In this document: piece after piece, positions 36,201 through 49,109 of the stretch | How the letters are laid out: every line of letters begins with the position of its first letter | Numbering within the stretch: position 1 is the first letter of the stretch | Assembly (NCBI GenBank): GCA_037074615.1 | Contig: CM073545.1 | Coordinates: forward strand, 13,348,001-13,412,000 | Direction of reading: 5' to 3' | DNA from: Leucaena leucocephala | Lineage: Eukaryota; Streptophyta; Magnoliopsida; Fabales; Fabaceae | Length of the DNA: 64,000 nt | Made by a program: the position numbers and the translations under genes | The notes under the pieces: model-generated | What the model was told of the DNA's origin: nothing | Databases searched by the model: none | Seen by the model: the letters and a program-made list of their open reading frames with translations, nothing else

Positions 36201-39200
36201 AGGTAGTTGTATAAATCCAAATCAGATTCTAACACAGCAGATAAAATGGATCATACAATGATTATAAAAATTATTGATAGATTAGAAAGAAGTACCTGTA
36301 ATATATTAAGCACAGTCCGGATCACCTGCTGATCCTTCAGAAACTCCACATTTTGATGTGCCTGCCCAATGATTTCAAGCCATTTCTGCCAGAAACAGCA
36401 CAATGAAAAAACATTCATGAAAAATAAGAAAAGCACAGACAAGGTTTTTCAAGCCAAGAAAATACCTGGTTTGGAAGTTCCATCAATCTTTGAAGATATT
36501 CGTCTCTTTTCTGGGTATCAGATTCTGCTTGAATCATGTTGCCAACCTACAACAAAAAGCACCGTTAATTAATATAACAATGAGGACAATCTTAATGTAT
36601 TTCAGATCTAAGAAATCCAAAGGACATACAGATTCGTAAAAAGTGTGAATCTGATGGGGCTCAAGATCTGCAATGGTCGTTGGAAGGCCTGTGAGGAGTT
36701 CAGATACAAATGGCTCAGATTCACCAACCTGAAAACACAATTATGGTAAATATTATGGCATTGTGCACAAGGGCACTTCACTTGTGTCTTTCATTTTATT
36801 TTTAGGGAGAGGGGATTTGAAGCCCATATTACCTGGGTGATTACAAATTTACGTTTACACTTCTGAACAATTTTCAAGAAAGTGTCACATGCCATATCCT
36901 GAAAGAAATGAAGCGTAGAGGTACTGTTAGAGTGAATGCAATTTCAACAGCACATACATTTATATTTCACTAGCATGGAAATGTATCCCATCATATTTAA
37001 AAATTAATCGAGAAACTGGCTGTCTATTTTCAGCATATATATACTATTTGTAATATTTTAGTATCATAAGTAGGAGTCAGATAACTAATTCACATATATT
37101 AAGGAAATAAATTAAGTTAGTTATTTATAAAAAAATGTGTCGGTTTCCCCAAAAATAAGAAAAGAAATTATTAAATAAGGCATAAACTTGATAAAAGATA
37201 CAAATTTTTGCAAACCGCAGAACATAAATGACAGATGCCATACACATTAAACTTATCAAAGGCAGGCATAAGCTTTTATTTTTAACTGCCCGTGTTCTTG
37301 GCGGGTTTCAGCATGAAAGAAATTAATCAAATTCATCACCTCCATGCTAAAACCCAACAAGGACACATGCATACATGAATAAATCAAGGCACGAGGGTGA
37401 ACAAATAACCTGAACTCCAGGATGGGTCTCATGCATAAACTCAAACAACTTATTAACAACAGTTTTTAGAAACTTCCAGTGGGCTCTTAAAAAGCGTGGA
37501 TACTGCCCAACAACATACCTGCCAATAGAAGCAAATATATAGGAAAAATGAAAATAGTAATATTCAGTTCTAAGCAAAACAAAGCAAAATTCCAAAAATC
37601 AAAGGTGTGAATAAACAAGACTTACATGATATTACTTGCAATAACAGCTTTGTTATCTTTTCCCTTCGTGATCTCACAGAGATTCAACAAATCCCGGATG
37701 ACCATAACCAAAAATCTGTTTTCCTGCCAAAGATCCAAAATATAGACAATAAGCAATAGAAATAACACCAGTAAGAACGCTATTCTAAAAATTATAATTG
37801 ATTTTTTAGATGCATCAATTCTTTTAAATCAAATTGCGAAATATAAATCACTTCAATCATAAAAGTCAGAAAGTTAGCCGGTAGATAAACCAATCTACCA
37901 AAAAGTAAGAAAAAGTGAATCAGTTATAAGTGAAGTCATGAAAAATAAAAAGTGGATGAAATAATAGTGACAGCATGAGTTAAATCCGGAAGTTTATAAA
38001 GCAAGAGATGAAGGATGAAGAATGGGAAATCATAGAAGGAAAAGACCCACATTGATATATAGCCTTATTTTCACATGGCATGTATTTTCACATGAAATGC
38101 TGTATGACATGTTTCCGGCGCCAATATCGGCCATCAAGCATTTCAGGTCTATGATTTTATAAAACAAGTGTTATTTTGAAACATGTATATTTGGTTATCA
38201 TGTCAATTATAACCCTGAAACTCGGCGCAGTACCTGATCTTCCATCATGGAACCAGATATGGACCCTATTGCCCAGCAGAGAGTGTTCAAATTATTCCAT
38301 GTCCAATCCTCACCACTCAATTGTTTACTTAATTTCTTCAGCATCTGCATATTACCCAACAAAGGCCAATCCCACATCAAGATTCCAAATAGGTAAAGTG
38401 CAACAATTTCATAATGAGTAACTACTAGTAAGTCATGTCATCCTAAACAACTTGATACACTTATTTTTAACATTTCAGATTTAAGAAGCTAACAAGTACA
38501 TTAAAGCATATTCGGATGTTACCACTTAATGAAAAACTAAAGGAACAAACAACAAAATATTGTCTTCCTATCTGTTCAATCTGTTCAAAACTTCAAAAGA
38601 ACCAATGCTTTTAGAATCACATACCTGCTTTTCAGTATCCTCATGATCAAGATGTGACAAGTAGATAAGAGTCTCCCTCATACTCTGTTTAACAAATTAT
38701 GATTAATAGCCAGGAAAAACACAATATGGAAGTTTATAAAAATTCCATAATATCTTGTATATCTAAAAGACGTAAACTCTGAAAAATGGCCTTAGGATGA
38801 AGATATAAATCTTGTGTGTTTCTACGACAATACATAAATATACTCACATACAAACTAATGTATACTTATAATATATATACACAGCAGCAATTCTAACAGA
38901 ACTCAAACAATCACTTTATTACCTTATATTGTACAAGAACATCATTGTCCTTCATTGTTTCACGAACAATATTCCCATTTTCATCTTCAACTATAAGAAC
39001 TTCTTCAGGCTTAGCCATACGACAGATCATAAGCATTCTCAACTTTGACATTGGACCAGCATAAAGCTGACGGCGCTGAAGGACCTGTGAACCATGACCA
39101 TCAACCATACCAGGTACCATCATTGGAACCTGCTAGATCCATTGAAATTCATTGATATGCAACATTTCCATGTAAAGTAGACAGGATGAATTTGAATATA

Positions 39201-42200
39201 CCAATCACACAAGGTACATTTTGATTTTACTACACAAAATGTTCTTAACAAAACAATTGAGATTGGAATGATACTAAATGTTCTTAACTTTGAAGTAAAA
39301 CTCTAATTTTCTATATTTAGTTCAGTGCATTAAGACAGAACAATATACTCAAGCACTGACTTGGACTGGACCTAGGCCCATTAGTTCTAAAACCACACTT
39401 CCAACACTCATTTACACTAACAGAAAATATATTAATCAGGACAAGGAAAACACAAAATGAGAAGTGAGAGATTGACAACTAATGTCAGGAATCGATTTAG
39501 GTTATCAAGAGAGACACACCTGAAGACCCATCAAGTTTGCAGCAGCTACAGCAGGATTTTCCAAATTGCGGTGTGCCTCAAACAGCTCCAATACCAAAAT
39601 GTTCCAATAGTCCAGACAGACCTATTATTTTAGCAAACCAAAGACAGGACAGACACAAATATTAAGAGAAATCAGTACCACCTTAGCCGATGATATAGAT
39701 TAAAAGGAGAAGAAGGGAAATAATAGTGCACACAAATAGGTAAATATTCATAACAGAAGATGTGTGAACAAAGATGAGGCCAATGTAAACCTGAACATAC
39801 CTTAAAAACCTCTGTGTCATCCACATATGAAATGTTGATAAGATATTCCAGACCCAACAGCAAAGCAGATATATTCTCTTGTGAAGTTTCCAGAATTCTA
39901 ATGTGAGACTGCATATAGAGAAGGCACCAGGAGTAACATCAATAGAGAACTGAATCCCCAGTAAGCAAACAAAAAATTAAAAAAAAAGAGAGAGAGGGGG
40001 CAACTGAAAACAAGTATCAGCCGCTGGGGAACAGAAGCTGTTTTAGAAACCAGTATACAAGAAAAATTACATAAATTCTTAAATATGCCCCCTGCATGAC
40101 ATGGATGATATAATTTATTAGTGTTCCATTCATGAAGTGATACCACCGTTATGATAAGAATAGTAGTGTCAAGAAAAATATACAAGAAACACATCCTCAT
40201 CAAATCATTAGAACCAAGAAAAAAGAACACTTGCCTTGTAAAACGAAGTGAAGAACAGCGCCAGGTTCTGTATAAATGCCTAAAATTAAAATAAACAAGA
40301 CAAGGACTCAGACAGATAATACTCAAGTTCTCAAGCAAATCAAACTTGTTTTCCTGTCAGTGAATTACAGACACTCACTTGCTCCTCACTGGAACCATGT
40401 GCATAAGCCTCTGGTATATTTGTAGTAGGAGGGAGTATGCTCTACATTAGAAACATTTAAAAAAAAAAAGTCATAATCCCCCACAAAATTGTACATAAAA
40501 CCGAACAAAGAGCACAATAAAAGAAGATAAACTAAAGCAGAGACATGAGATAAAGTACAAAAAACATAGCATATGACATATGAAAATGAAACCTATCCAA
40601 CAAACCTGCAATTGAACCATGAATATAGTATACATCTTAACATACTGCGCATCAAAATGGTCCCCAAAACTAAGTGCTGCCACCTGTAAGCAAAAAGAAA
40701 AAAGAAAAATAAGTGGCATTTTTTAAAAATGAAAAAAAAAATACATAAGAATTCAGATGAAGCAACATATACCTCTGTTAGGCATTGCAATGTCAGGTTC
40801 CGATATGCTGGAATTGGAAAAAACTTGAGGAGCGTCTCAATCTGTCAAGTAGACAAATACCAAAAAGTTACAATTTTCACTCCTTCAAAGGTATTGATTA
40901 AGGAGAAGACTCCACCAACCAGGGGTGATTCAAATATATATCCCAAGGGAATCCAAGATAGGTAGGCATGTAATGTGGATAGCGTTGCACGTATGAGTTC
41001 AGCCCGTTGGGATGCTGACAAGACATACAAGCATAACTCGTGGATGAGATGAAAATCACTGTAAACAGCCAAGTAAGTTTCTCAGTCACTGCATATCCAC
41101 TGATTGAACAGATAACCTAGAATGTATGATCGGTTTTGTTCAGGAATTCAAAGCTGTCAACAGTTACCTAAACAATGATTGTTTAAGATCTTTTATCTTC
41201 TGCTGAGTCATTTCCCCTCTTGAAAAATCGAAAACCTCTTCACTCAAAAGCTGACAGAACATGCTTATGTTATGTATTGACTTAAGGAATCAAATCACAA
41301 GAATAAAAGTAGAACAGACTCACTTTCAATATAGCCATACAATTCTCACAGATTGTTTCACTAGTTTTAGCTGCTAAAACAAGGTCTGGAATAAAGCTTT
41401 GCCATCTTGCCGGCCACTCATGCTTCAATATCTGCATAAAATACACCAACCATTAACCATTACGTACAGCACAAAGTCGTCAATAGATACAACATATGCC
41501 ACCAAGAACACAACTAAGAGTTACATTCAAGAATAGACAAAGAAACAACCTACATAACAAGTAAAAGGTTCAAGAAGATATATGTTTATCTATGACGAAT
41601 GAGCATAGTAAACATAAGGCATCACAAGAAAAGTAAAGAGGACAAAGGATAGAGATCTCTGAACCTCTAAAATTCATGGTGAGGAAAAGCATAGAATATA
41701 CTAAGTGAATGACCAATAAAAAAGAAAACAAGAATAATGAACATCAAAGTAATATTAAGGAGATGAAGTATTTTACCTGAACTAATATAATGTTCAACTT
41801 GTTGACATACAACCTTTCTAATCGAAATGAGGCCTCTTCGCTAGAAAGCTACATGAACAAATAGATATAAATATGTCAATAAAGTGAGCAGGCATTGAGA
41901 AAACCATTGATAACTAACGATTAACTTTCTCTAATTATGGCCGATACCTTTACAATAACATCAGAAATAAAATTCTTCATTCCATCTCGCTGCTCAACCG
42001 GTAGAGCATTCCATCTGTATTTAATCACACCTTCTAAGACCTGTAAGCAGGAAAGCAGAGAATTGATACGTTAATAAAAGAGTTATCAGAAAGATTCTCA
42101 AACAGAACACAATTTAACGCCTAACAGTTCATGCTTTTAGAGACACTGCAACAATAGCCAAATGGGATCAATCATTTAAAGGACCAACGTAAATACCATC

Positions 42201-44687
42201 AATATAATAGTTGAAAAAAGGTCCATAGCCCTATCTCATGGCAAATTTGTTGCAGGAACAGGAGCATTCAGCCTATGCGCATGATTGACCAACTCTGTTG
42301 ACCAAGCCCTAGGACTAACTTTTGGGGTCAATGGACTAAAGTCCAGGCAATACTCCGACACAAACTTCTTGGGTCAATCTTGTGCCAAGCAAGGCAGAAC
42401 GGCCCAACCCATTGACCTATCCACTCTCTAAACTCCACATTTAGCATTTTGTATGCCCTATTCGATTTTCAGCCCTTGATTTCCATTAAATTAAAAAATA
42501 TATGTTAAAATCATGACTTTTTAAAACAAAAAACCCATTTCTAAAAGTGGCATTAAATTTAATATAAAATCCACTTCAGGCTCATTTTTAGACTAAAATT
42601 CTCTTTATTTATCTAAATTGGCAAATCCACTCCATATTGCCTTGAAAAGCCACAAAAAGTCTTCACACAATATCAGGCATGAGCTTGATTGGACCTCACG
42701 CATGCAATTGGGCAATGACTAACCCATGACAAAAGGCATCAGCTACTTTAGAATTAGCACTATGCGCATGGCGAACACGTAAATCAGCCTGGTCATAGAG
42801 AAAGAGAAATTCCTAGACCATTGATACCATAAGCCTCCTCAAAACTAAAGATGCCTGTTAAGAGGCTACCAAAAATATGGATTCCACACAAGCAATTATG
42901 CAAGCCCTCAAATAATTCAACCCAAACTGCATCTACTTCCAGTCAGACCTCCCATTACAACAGCTATAAGATTTCTTAAGCACGTGACGCACTACTATTC
43001 CAATCAACCTAGCACCCATATCTTTATCCTGACCCAAACCACAGGCCAAACCAATTTGGGTATGTTGCCTTTTTCTAAATCAAATCAGGGTATGTTGCTG
43101 CAACAAAAACTTCAACAGGGCCACAATATTATGCATCTATCATGACCAATAAAGCACAAACACTTGAACAAAACAAGGAGATGCATCTGTAAAACACACA
43201 TTGGACACTCATAATGGACAAAATAGAGCACCAAGTGATACTTCAGAATTTTTTGTCTTGTGAACACATCAAAATCCATGCTTCCTACAGTACTTGGCAT
43301 GGGCTAATGTTGTACTTCGCACATGCATTTGGGCAAAGACCCCACCCAAAACAATAGGCATCAGCTACATAAATACGGGCTATGGGATCATGCCAAACAC
43401 CTAAAGACACCTAGACCACCAAACCCGCTAGATAATCGTCAAAATATGAGCAACCTGCCATATAACCATTAAGATATGATATCTTTTTTTAACGGTTTTA
43501 CACTTTTTCTCTGGTTGGTGGGATGGGGAGGGGAAGTTACACTGCTTTGTCTTTATGTGCCAGACATATAAAAGGAATTGGCAAAGGAATTCGTCCTACG
43601 TAACATAAAAATTTGTCTAGATCAAACACCAAAAAGCACTAACCTGCAAGGCAAAGAACTTAGTATTCAGATTTTGAGTGTTTTGTAAAATATGCATGAC
43701 TTGTAGCCAAGTGTCTGGATTATTTTGCAAGTCTCGCAAAATCTGGTCAGCAGCACTTCTCTGCAAAGCAAGACAAAGAATTGTTATAAATTGCAAGGTT
43801 GAATAATTGGAGGGGGGAATTTGATTATTAGCTGTGAAATATCCAATGGCTATTATTTCATGCACCCATATTGATGATAACTATACACGCAATAAAATAA
43901 TAAATAAATAAAATAAGCATTCATTTTAACGAGGTTGAGTAAAGCATGTCACATTGACCAAACAGAACAACAAATAGAATATTTAAGATTGTTCAGCAAA
44001 TTAGATATTTGAGATTGTTTAAAGTTCATAACAAATCGAATTTATTCAAGCACTTCAAAATACATCACAACAGCTGTAGAAGGCTAGGCACACTACATAT
44101 CAGTTTGAATATGCTTAAATAACTGTATATTCTACCATTTATTCAATCTTTCGATTCAATTGTGTGAAAAATGGGAAAAGGAAAGTTTATGAGGACTCTG
44201 CTCAATGCTGATAACCAGAGTACGAAGAGTTAAATGATAAGGGCAAGCCAAAACTTCTTTTTCACAAATTTTTTTCAGTAAACAAACAAAAGCCAAGAAA
44301 TAGACGCTATTTCCTCGAAGACATAAACACAAAGGCGAAACCGTACAAAAATTAAACCCTCAAACTCTAAGACTCACGTCATTCCACTGCCCCACACATT
44401 CTGGAATACCAAAACAGTAATGAGCGACTAGAACCCTCTAAAGCAAAACTGAACGTCCCAGTAAACACTCAGTGACACTAAGGACACTAAATCAGCACCC
44501 AATTGGCCCCTAAACCCCACCATTTTCCCGCGCTTGCCGAAAAACAAATACTAGTTATGTTAAAGTACACGAGGGACCATGCCCTGACCTCTTCCTTAGA
44601 TCCGGTGCCATAGAAGGCAGCAACAGTGGCGTCGAGCAAAGCCACATCAATCGGCTGGCTCAAATCTCTGAGCCTCTCGGCTGCCAT
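33245..44687 (-). CDS. XPO1: Exportin-1 (CRM1)
   Basis: Karyopherin-beta that exports leucine-rich-NES cargo with RanGTP. 32 exons, all in phase, 1078 aa: 44687-44589, 43760-43644, 42040-41948, 41848-41777, 41431-41324, 41250-41168, 41058-40920, 40841-40773, 40683-40606, 40441-40379, 40279-40235, 39908-39801, 39621-39520, 39129-38923, 38684-38625, 38344-38234, 37723-37626, 37518-37410, 36898-36833, 36728-36630, 36546-36466, 36385-36296, 35583-35498, 35378-35298, 35214-35032, 34832-34766, 34632-34522, 34387-34280, 34190-34053, 33969-33832, 33759-33655, 33367-33245. The importin-beta N-terminal region includes RSAADQILRDLQNNPDTW. The NES groove has LLNLCEITKGKDNKA with Cys534, the leptomycin-B-reactive position, then NIMYVVGQYPRFLRAHWKF. 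It ends IAPNELQDEMVDS. The intron after exon 11 starts GC. Length and ends match plant XPO1A. No lesions. Confidence 0.97.
42200..43560. repeat. Degenerate repeat-rich segment in XPO1 intron 2
   Basis: GC-richer than neighbouring introns. Two diverged direct repeats lie at about 42676-42755 and 43296-43372; both begin GGCATG and share GCATGCA-TTGGGCAA and GGCATCAGCTAC. No ORF is preserved. It is probably a decayed transposon; the family is not recognised. Confidence 0.4.
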
Positions 44688-44892
44688 AGTGAAGAATTAA
44701 CACGGTGGGGAGTGATAAACCCTAGAAGGTGTACGGCCACCAGCAACACCACCACCGAGTAACCAGCCAAAACCCTAGAGGAGCTTATAACGTTCTAGAG
44801 AAGAAGAAGGGGGAAGAGAGAGAAGGAGGTAGCGAGAAATTTTCCGGAGAGATTTGGAATGAGGGAGAAAAGGGAGGGAGAAGGGTTTGGAC

Positions 44893-44902
44893 TTTATATA
44901 GT
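44893..44902 (-). promoter_or_regulatory. TATA box of XPO1
   Basis: CTATATAAAG on the minus strand, about 205 bp upstream of the XPO1 ATG. A start ~30 bp downstream would leave a ~170-nt, CT-rich 5' UTR, typical for a plant housekeeping gene. Confidence 0.6.
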
Positions 44903-45079
44903 GAGAGAAAAAAGACAGCTTGAATTTGAAGCAGAGTGGGAGGAAGAGAGAGAAAGAAGAGGGAGCGTGTGAGGGATGGGGTATGACTTTGGGGGTTTGT
45001 TTGCCGTCTATGTATATTTCGCTTCTTCGCTCCCAAGAAGTACACAAACAGAACGAAAGGCCGCTCCATGACTACGGGC

Positions 45080-45831
45080 TAGGGGTGTTCATGGGCAGGG
45101 CTGAGCAGGGTAACCCCCTGCCTAGTGCCCTGCCCGAAAAACTTATGGGTTACATTTTACAGCCCGGTACCCGGCCCTGCCCGGTAAAAACCCTAACTAT
45201 TTTGGGCAGGGCATGGGCGGGTTGGGCATGGGCGGGCTGGGCATGCCCGAATTGTGATATCTTGCTCATATTGTGAAAAAAAATCTGTAATCATAAAATT
45301 ATAAAATAATACCATATTTATATCTTCAATAGTTAAATAATATCTATAATTTATTAAGAATAAAATAACAAAAAGATAGTAATTAAAATCTTGAAATATA
45401 TTATATATATAAAAAAAATTTGACATCTATATCAAGGTCTGATATCTGTAGAGATATTACAACACTAATAATTAAATGTTTGGTAAGTAAAGTATGAAAG
45501 TAATTTTAGTATTTACGTAAATATAATATTTATATTCAAAATTTAAAAAATGAGTAGAGAGAGTTGTGAAAAGTATAAAATTATAAATTAAAAAAATTAA
45601 AAAAAATAAATTTATAAGAAAAATAAAAAAATAATATATATGTATGTATATATATATAGGGCCGGGCCAAATGGGCAGGGCGACATATCTTGCCCGATGC
45701 CCTGCCCTGCCCGACATTTGGCCCGGCCCTGCCCTGCCCAAATGTATTTTGGGCAATATTTTTTGGGCCGGGCTGGGCAATTTTTTCCCGGGGGCGGGCG
45801 GACCGGGCCACGGGCATAATGAACACCCCTA
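45080..45831. mobile_element. Non-autonomous hAT-like element 1, GC-rich ends
   Basis: 752 bp with termini TAGGGGTGTTCAT and ATGAACACCCCTA as perfect inverted repeats, flanked by the 8-bp duplication CTACGGGC (45072-45079 and 45832-45839). An 8-bp duplication and a TAGGG-type end are hAT features. About 160 bp at each end are dense with GGGCAGGGC/GCCCTGCCC motifs, while the middle is very AT-rich. No transposase is encoded. It lies between the XPO1 promoter and a purine-tract MITE, and its target abuts the MITE's terminus. Confidence 0.9.
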
Positions 45832-45835
45832 CTAC

Positions 45836-46343
45836 GGGCTGTTTAGATTAATTTTGAGGGAATAGATTTTGAAAAAAATAAATTTTTAAAAAAATAAATT
45901 TAAAAAATAAATATTTAGATAGTTATTTTTAAAATAATTTTTTGTATTAGTAAATTATTAAAAAATGTATGATTTTATTAAAAGGAAAAGAGAGGGGAGA
46001 GAATGGAGAAAATAGAAGAGAGAAGAGTGGGTGGAGATGAGGGATGAGAGGGGGTATAGAGAAGAGAAGAAAGAGGGTAGAGAGGAAAGATGAGAGATAA
46101 TAAAAAAGATAGAACAGAGATAAGAGATAGTGTAAAAAAAAATAAGGGTAAAATAGTAATTGAGTAGTTCATAAACTCTTTTTACTGTTTTAAATGTTAT
46201 TCTGACAAACTTATCTGAAACTATAGTTTGATCCAAACTGAGATTTTGGACAAAAATAGCTGTTTGTTTCTAAAGTTTCCCAAACTAAAATTTAGACTAG
46301 AAATCCTTTTGAAATCATAGTTTAAGAGTTTCCCAAATTTAAC
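45836..46343 (+). repeat. Purine-tract MITE, copy 3
   Basis: Same block order as 13161-13670: GGCTGTTTAGATTAA start, GAGA-rich tract near 45990-46100, AGTAATTGAGTAGTTCATAA, and a TTTCCCAAATTT end. Its first bases overlap the right target duplication of hAT-like element 1, so that element inserted at this MITE's edge. Confidence 0.7.
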
Positions 46344-46890
46344 ACTTTTTAAGTAAAATTTTCAATTCAAATCTTATCAATAGAAAATCCATTAAGAGAA
46401 TTGTATTTCTTATTTAAATGATCTAAAATTAATATTTGTAGAATGCTAGATGTTAAAAATTATTTTAAGAAAATAAATGTTGTTAAAAATATTTTAAAAA
46501 GTTGAATGCAACTTAACTATTTATTATATTTAAATACGGGTGATATTTTTTATGAAGATATTTTTTTAAAAAAAATATATTAATATAAGTAGATTCATTA
46601 TTTTTTTCACCTTATCATTTTAGATTATTTTAATTTAAAGAATTAAAATAGTATATAAGTAACTAAATTCTTATTAAAAATTAAAGATAATAATATTATT
46701 TAATACAGAAAATAACGATACTTGTCATTTTATATTATTCTTATTTGATTAGAATAATAAGTAAAAGGAATTGATGTGTATGGATTAAATATTTTGGAGA
46801 TTGTAGAATTAGAGAAGAAAACGAGTGGGGCCCTTGCTAGTCAAATTAGTTAGTTGCACAATTTGTTATCACTGAATAAGGATAATATTA
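46344..46890. other. AT-rich spacer between two MITEs
   Basis: Very AT-rich sequence with no gene or recognisable element. Confidence 0.35.
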
Positions 46891-47350
46891 GAGTGTGTTT
46901 GGATTAACTTTCAGAGAATAGATTATGGGAATAATAGATTTTAGGAATAAAGATATTTGGATGATTAATAGTAGAATCACTTTTTATATTGGTAAATTAC
47001 CAAAAAGGGTATGATATGATTAAAAGTAAGAGAGATGAAAGATGATAGAGAAGAAATAGGAGAGAGAAGAGAGTGTAGAGATGAGAGAGGAGAGAGAAAA
47101 AAGAGATAAGAGATGAGAGATGATAGAGAAAATATAGGAGAGAGGAGAGAGGGTGTAAAAAAAATAGGGTTAAAATAGTAATTGGATAATCCATAACCTA
47201 GGTTTCAAACTAAAAGCTATTTTCAGTAGCTTATTTAAAACTTAGGTTGTAAACTGAGGTTTTATCTAAAATCAATTCTCAATAAAAATTGATGTTTGTG
47301 TAAAAAAATTTCAAACCACGGTTTTATCTAAAATTAATTTTGAAATCTAA
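46891..47350 (+). repeat. Purine-tract MITE, copy 4
   Basis: Starts GTGTGTTTGGATTAAC and carries a GAGAGA tract at about 47030-47155. It then has AGTAATTGGATAATCCATAA and a degraded 3' end. Only ~550 bp separate it from copy 3 in the same orientation. Confidence 0.72.
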
Positions 47351-48315
47351 ATGCCAGAGACAAGCACTTAATGAAATCGGTTATTTGTTTTTAGTAAAAA
47401 TTGCTCTGTAAGCATCGTAAATGAACGAGTAAAGATATAGCCTAATTTATATAATTAAGGTTCTCATTATTCTTAAATTTAAACTATTTACTAATTATTT
47501 ACGTCAAACGAAAAATACTCAATATTTCTTACATAAAATTTAAAATTCAGTTAATGTGAATTAAGATAAATTATGTTAGGATAACTTCACCACTTATCTA
47601 AAGCTTGACAAATCAAATTTAAATTATGGGTCTTTTTTAAGAATTAGTTAATTTTTAAAATAAATTAAAAAAATAATTAATTTATCTAATTTTATTATTT
47701 TACTTAAAAAATTAACTAGCTCTTATATATTAAAAATCGGAGTATAAGCATTGCCTAATACCAAAAGGTTTAATAAAAATTTATAAGTCCTTTAACTTTA
47801 CATAAAATTTATTTTAGATCCCTAATTTAATAAAAGGTCTTTTTATCATTTAAACTTGATGTTATTAACAAAAATATTGATATTATAATTTTAAATATTA
47901 ATAAAATATTTCTAAATATTAACATATTAAATTTAATTTTTAAAATAATAATCATTCGCATGATAAATTATTATTTAAGAATAATAATATTAGTTAGAAG
48001 ATTATAAATATATTTTATAAAATTAATGGATCAAAAGTAAGACTTTATATAAAATTAAAAAGAACTAAAAACATTTAATTTTTAAATGTTTAAAAGCTTT
48101 ATTTTTATTTAAAAAAGAACTAGCAAAATGTGAATATTTATCCTTTTTTTCGTGGAGTGAATTATTATTTTAGATTATTTATATTAAAATTGGAATCAAT
48201 ATAAAATACAAAATCTATATAACAGTTATAAATACTCCGACTAATTTCTCATAATTTAAGCATGGCTTCAATTCTCTTCTTCTTCTTCTTTTCCTTTTTG
48301 GCCCACCCATGCATG
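47351..48315. other. AT-rich intergenic region
   Basis: No gene. Short TTAACTAGCTCTTATAT-type motifs near 47700 match an AT-rich MITE family also seen at 346-570 and 49260-49480. Confidence 0.35.
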
Positions 48316-48323
48316 GCTTCGAC

Positions 48324-49101
48324 TAAGGGTGTGTATGGGCAGGGCTGGACAGGGTTGTCCCCGTGCCCGGTGCCCTGCCCAAAAAAAGCATGGGCTACAT
48401 TTTGCAGCCCGATGCCCGGCCCTGCCCGGTAAAAGCCCTAACCATTTTGGGCTGGGCATGGGCGGGCTGAGCATGCCTAAGTTTTGATGCCATGCTCATG
48501 TTGTAAAAAAAATCTGCAATTATAAACTTATAAAATAATACCATATTCATATGTTTTTATGACTTAAATAATATCCATAATTCACTAAGAATAAAGCAAC
48601 AAAAATATAATAATTAAATTCTTGAAATATATTGCATGTAAAAAAAAGCCTTGAAGTCTAAGTAATACATCAATCTTCCTAATATTGACAAATATTAAGC
48701 ATCTAAAAAAAATAAAATAAACAATCATAATTTGTAATGTAATCATATGATGATTAACAAAGTTAAAAAAAAGAAAAAATTAATATAGTTATAAATATTA
48801 AAAGATACAACTTACCTATTTAATTACTCATATTTTTAAAATAACCCTCTAGTCACCAGTAACTATCATATTCTCCCTTCTAAATGTAGCATTTAGGGGA
48901 AAAAGTAAAAAAAAATAAAAGAAGTGGTGCTCCAGGGCAGGGCAGGGCAACTCCCCTGCCCGGTGCCCAACCTGAAAAAAGTATGGGCTGAATTTTGTAG
49001 CCCGATGCCCAGCCCTACCCTATATTTATCGGGTTAGGCAGGGCTATTTTAGTACGGGCTGGGCTAGACATACCAGGCTATGGGCTTTATGCATAGCCCT
49101 A
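48324..49101. mobile_element. Non-autonomous hAT-like element 2
   Basis: About 778 bp, relative of 45080-45831. It is flanked by an 8-bp duplication with one mismatch (GCTTCGAC at 48316-48323, GCTTCGAA at 49102-49109). The termini are degraded (TAAGGGTGTGTAT / ATGCATAGCCCTA). The left ~150 bp and the AT-rich middle align with element 1 (shared TATAAAATAATACCATAT). The right end carries a second copy of the left-end GC-rich block in the same direction. No coding capacity. It looks older than element 1. Confidence 0.85.
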
Positions 49102-49109
49102 GCTTCGAA

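Noticed and set aside
44920..45276. 118-codon ORF across the XPO1 upstream region
   Set aside because: Antisense to the XPO1 promoter and running into the GC-rich hAT-like end; composition reflects GGGC repeats.
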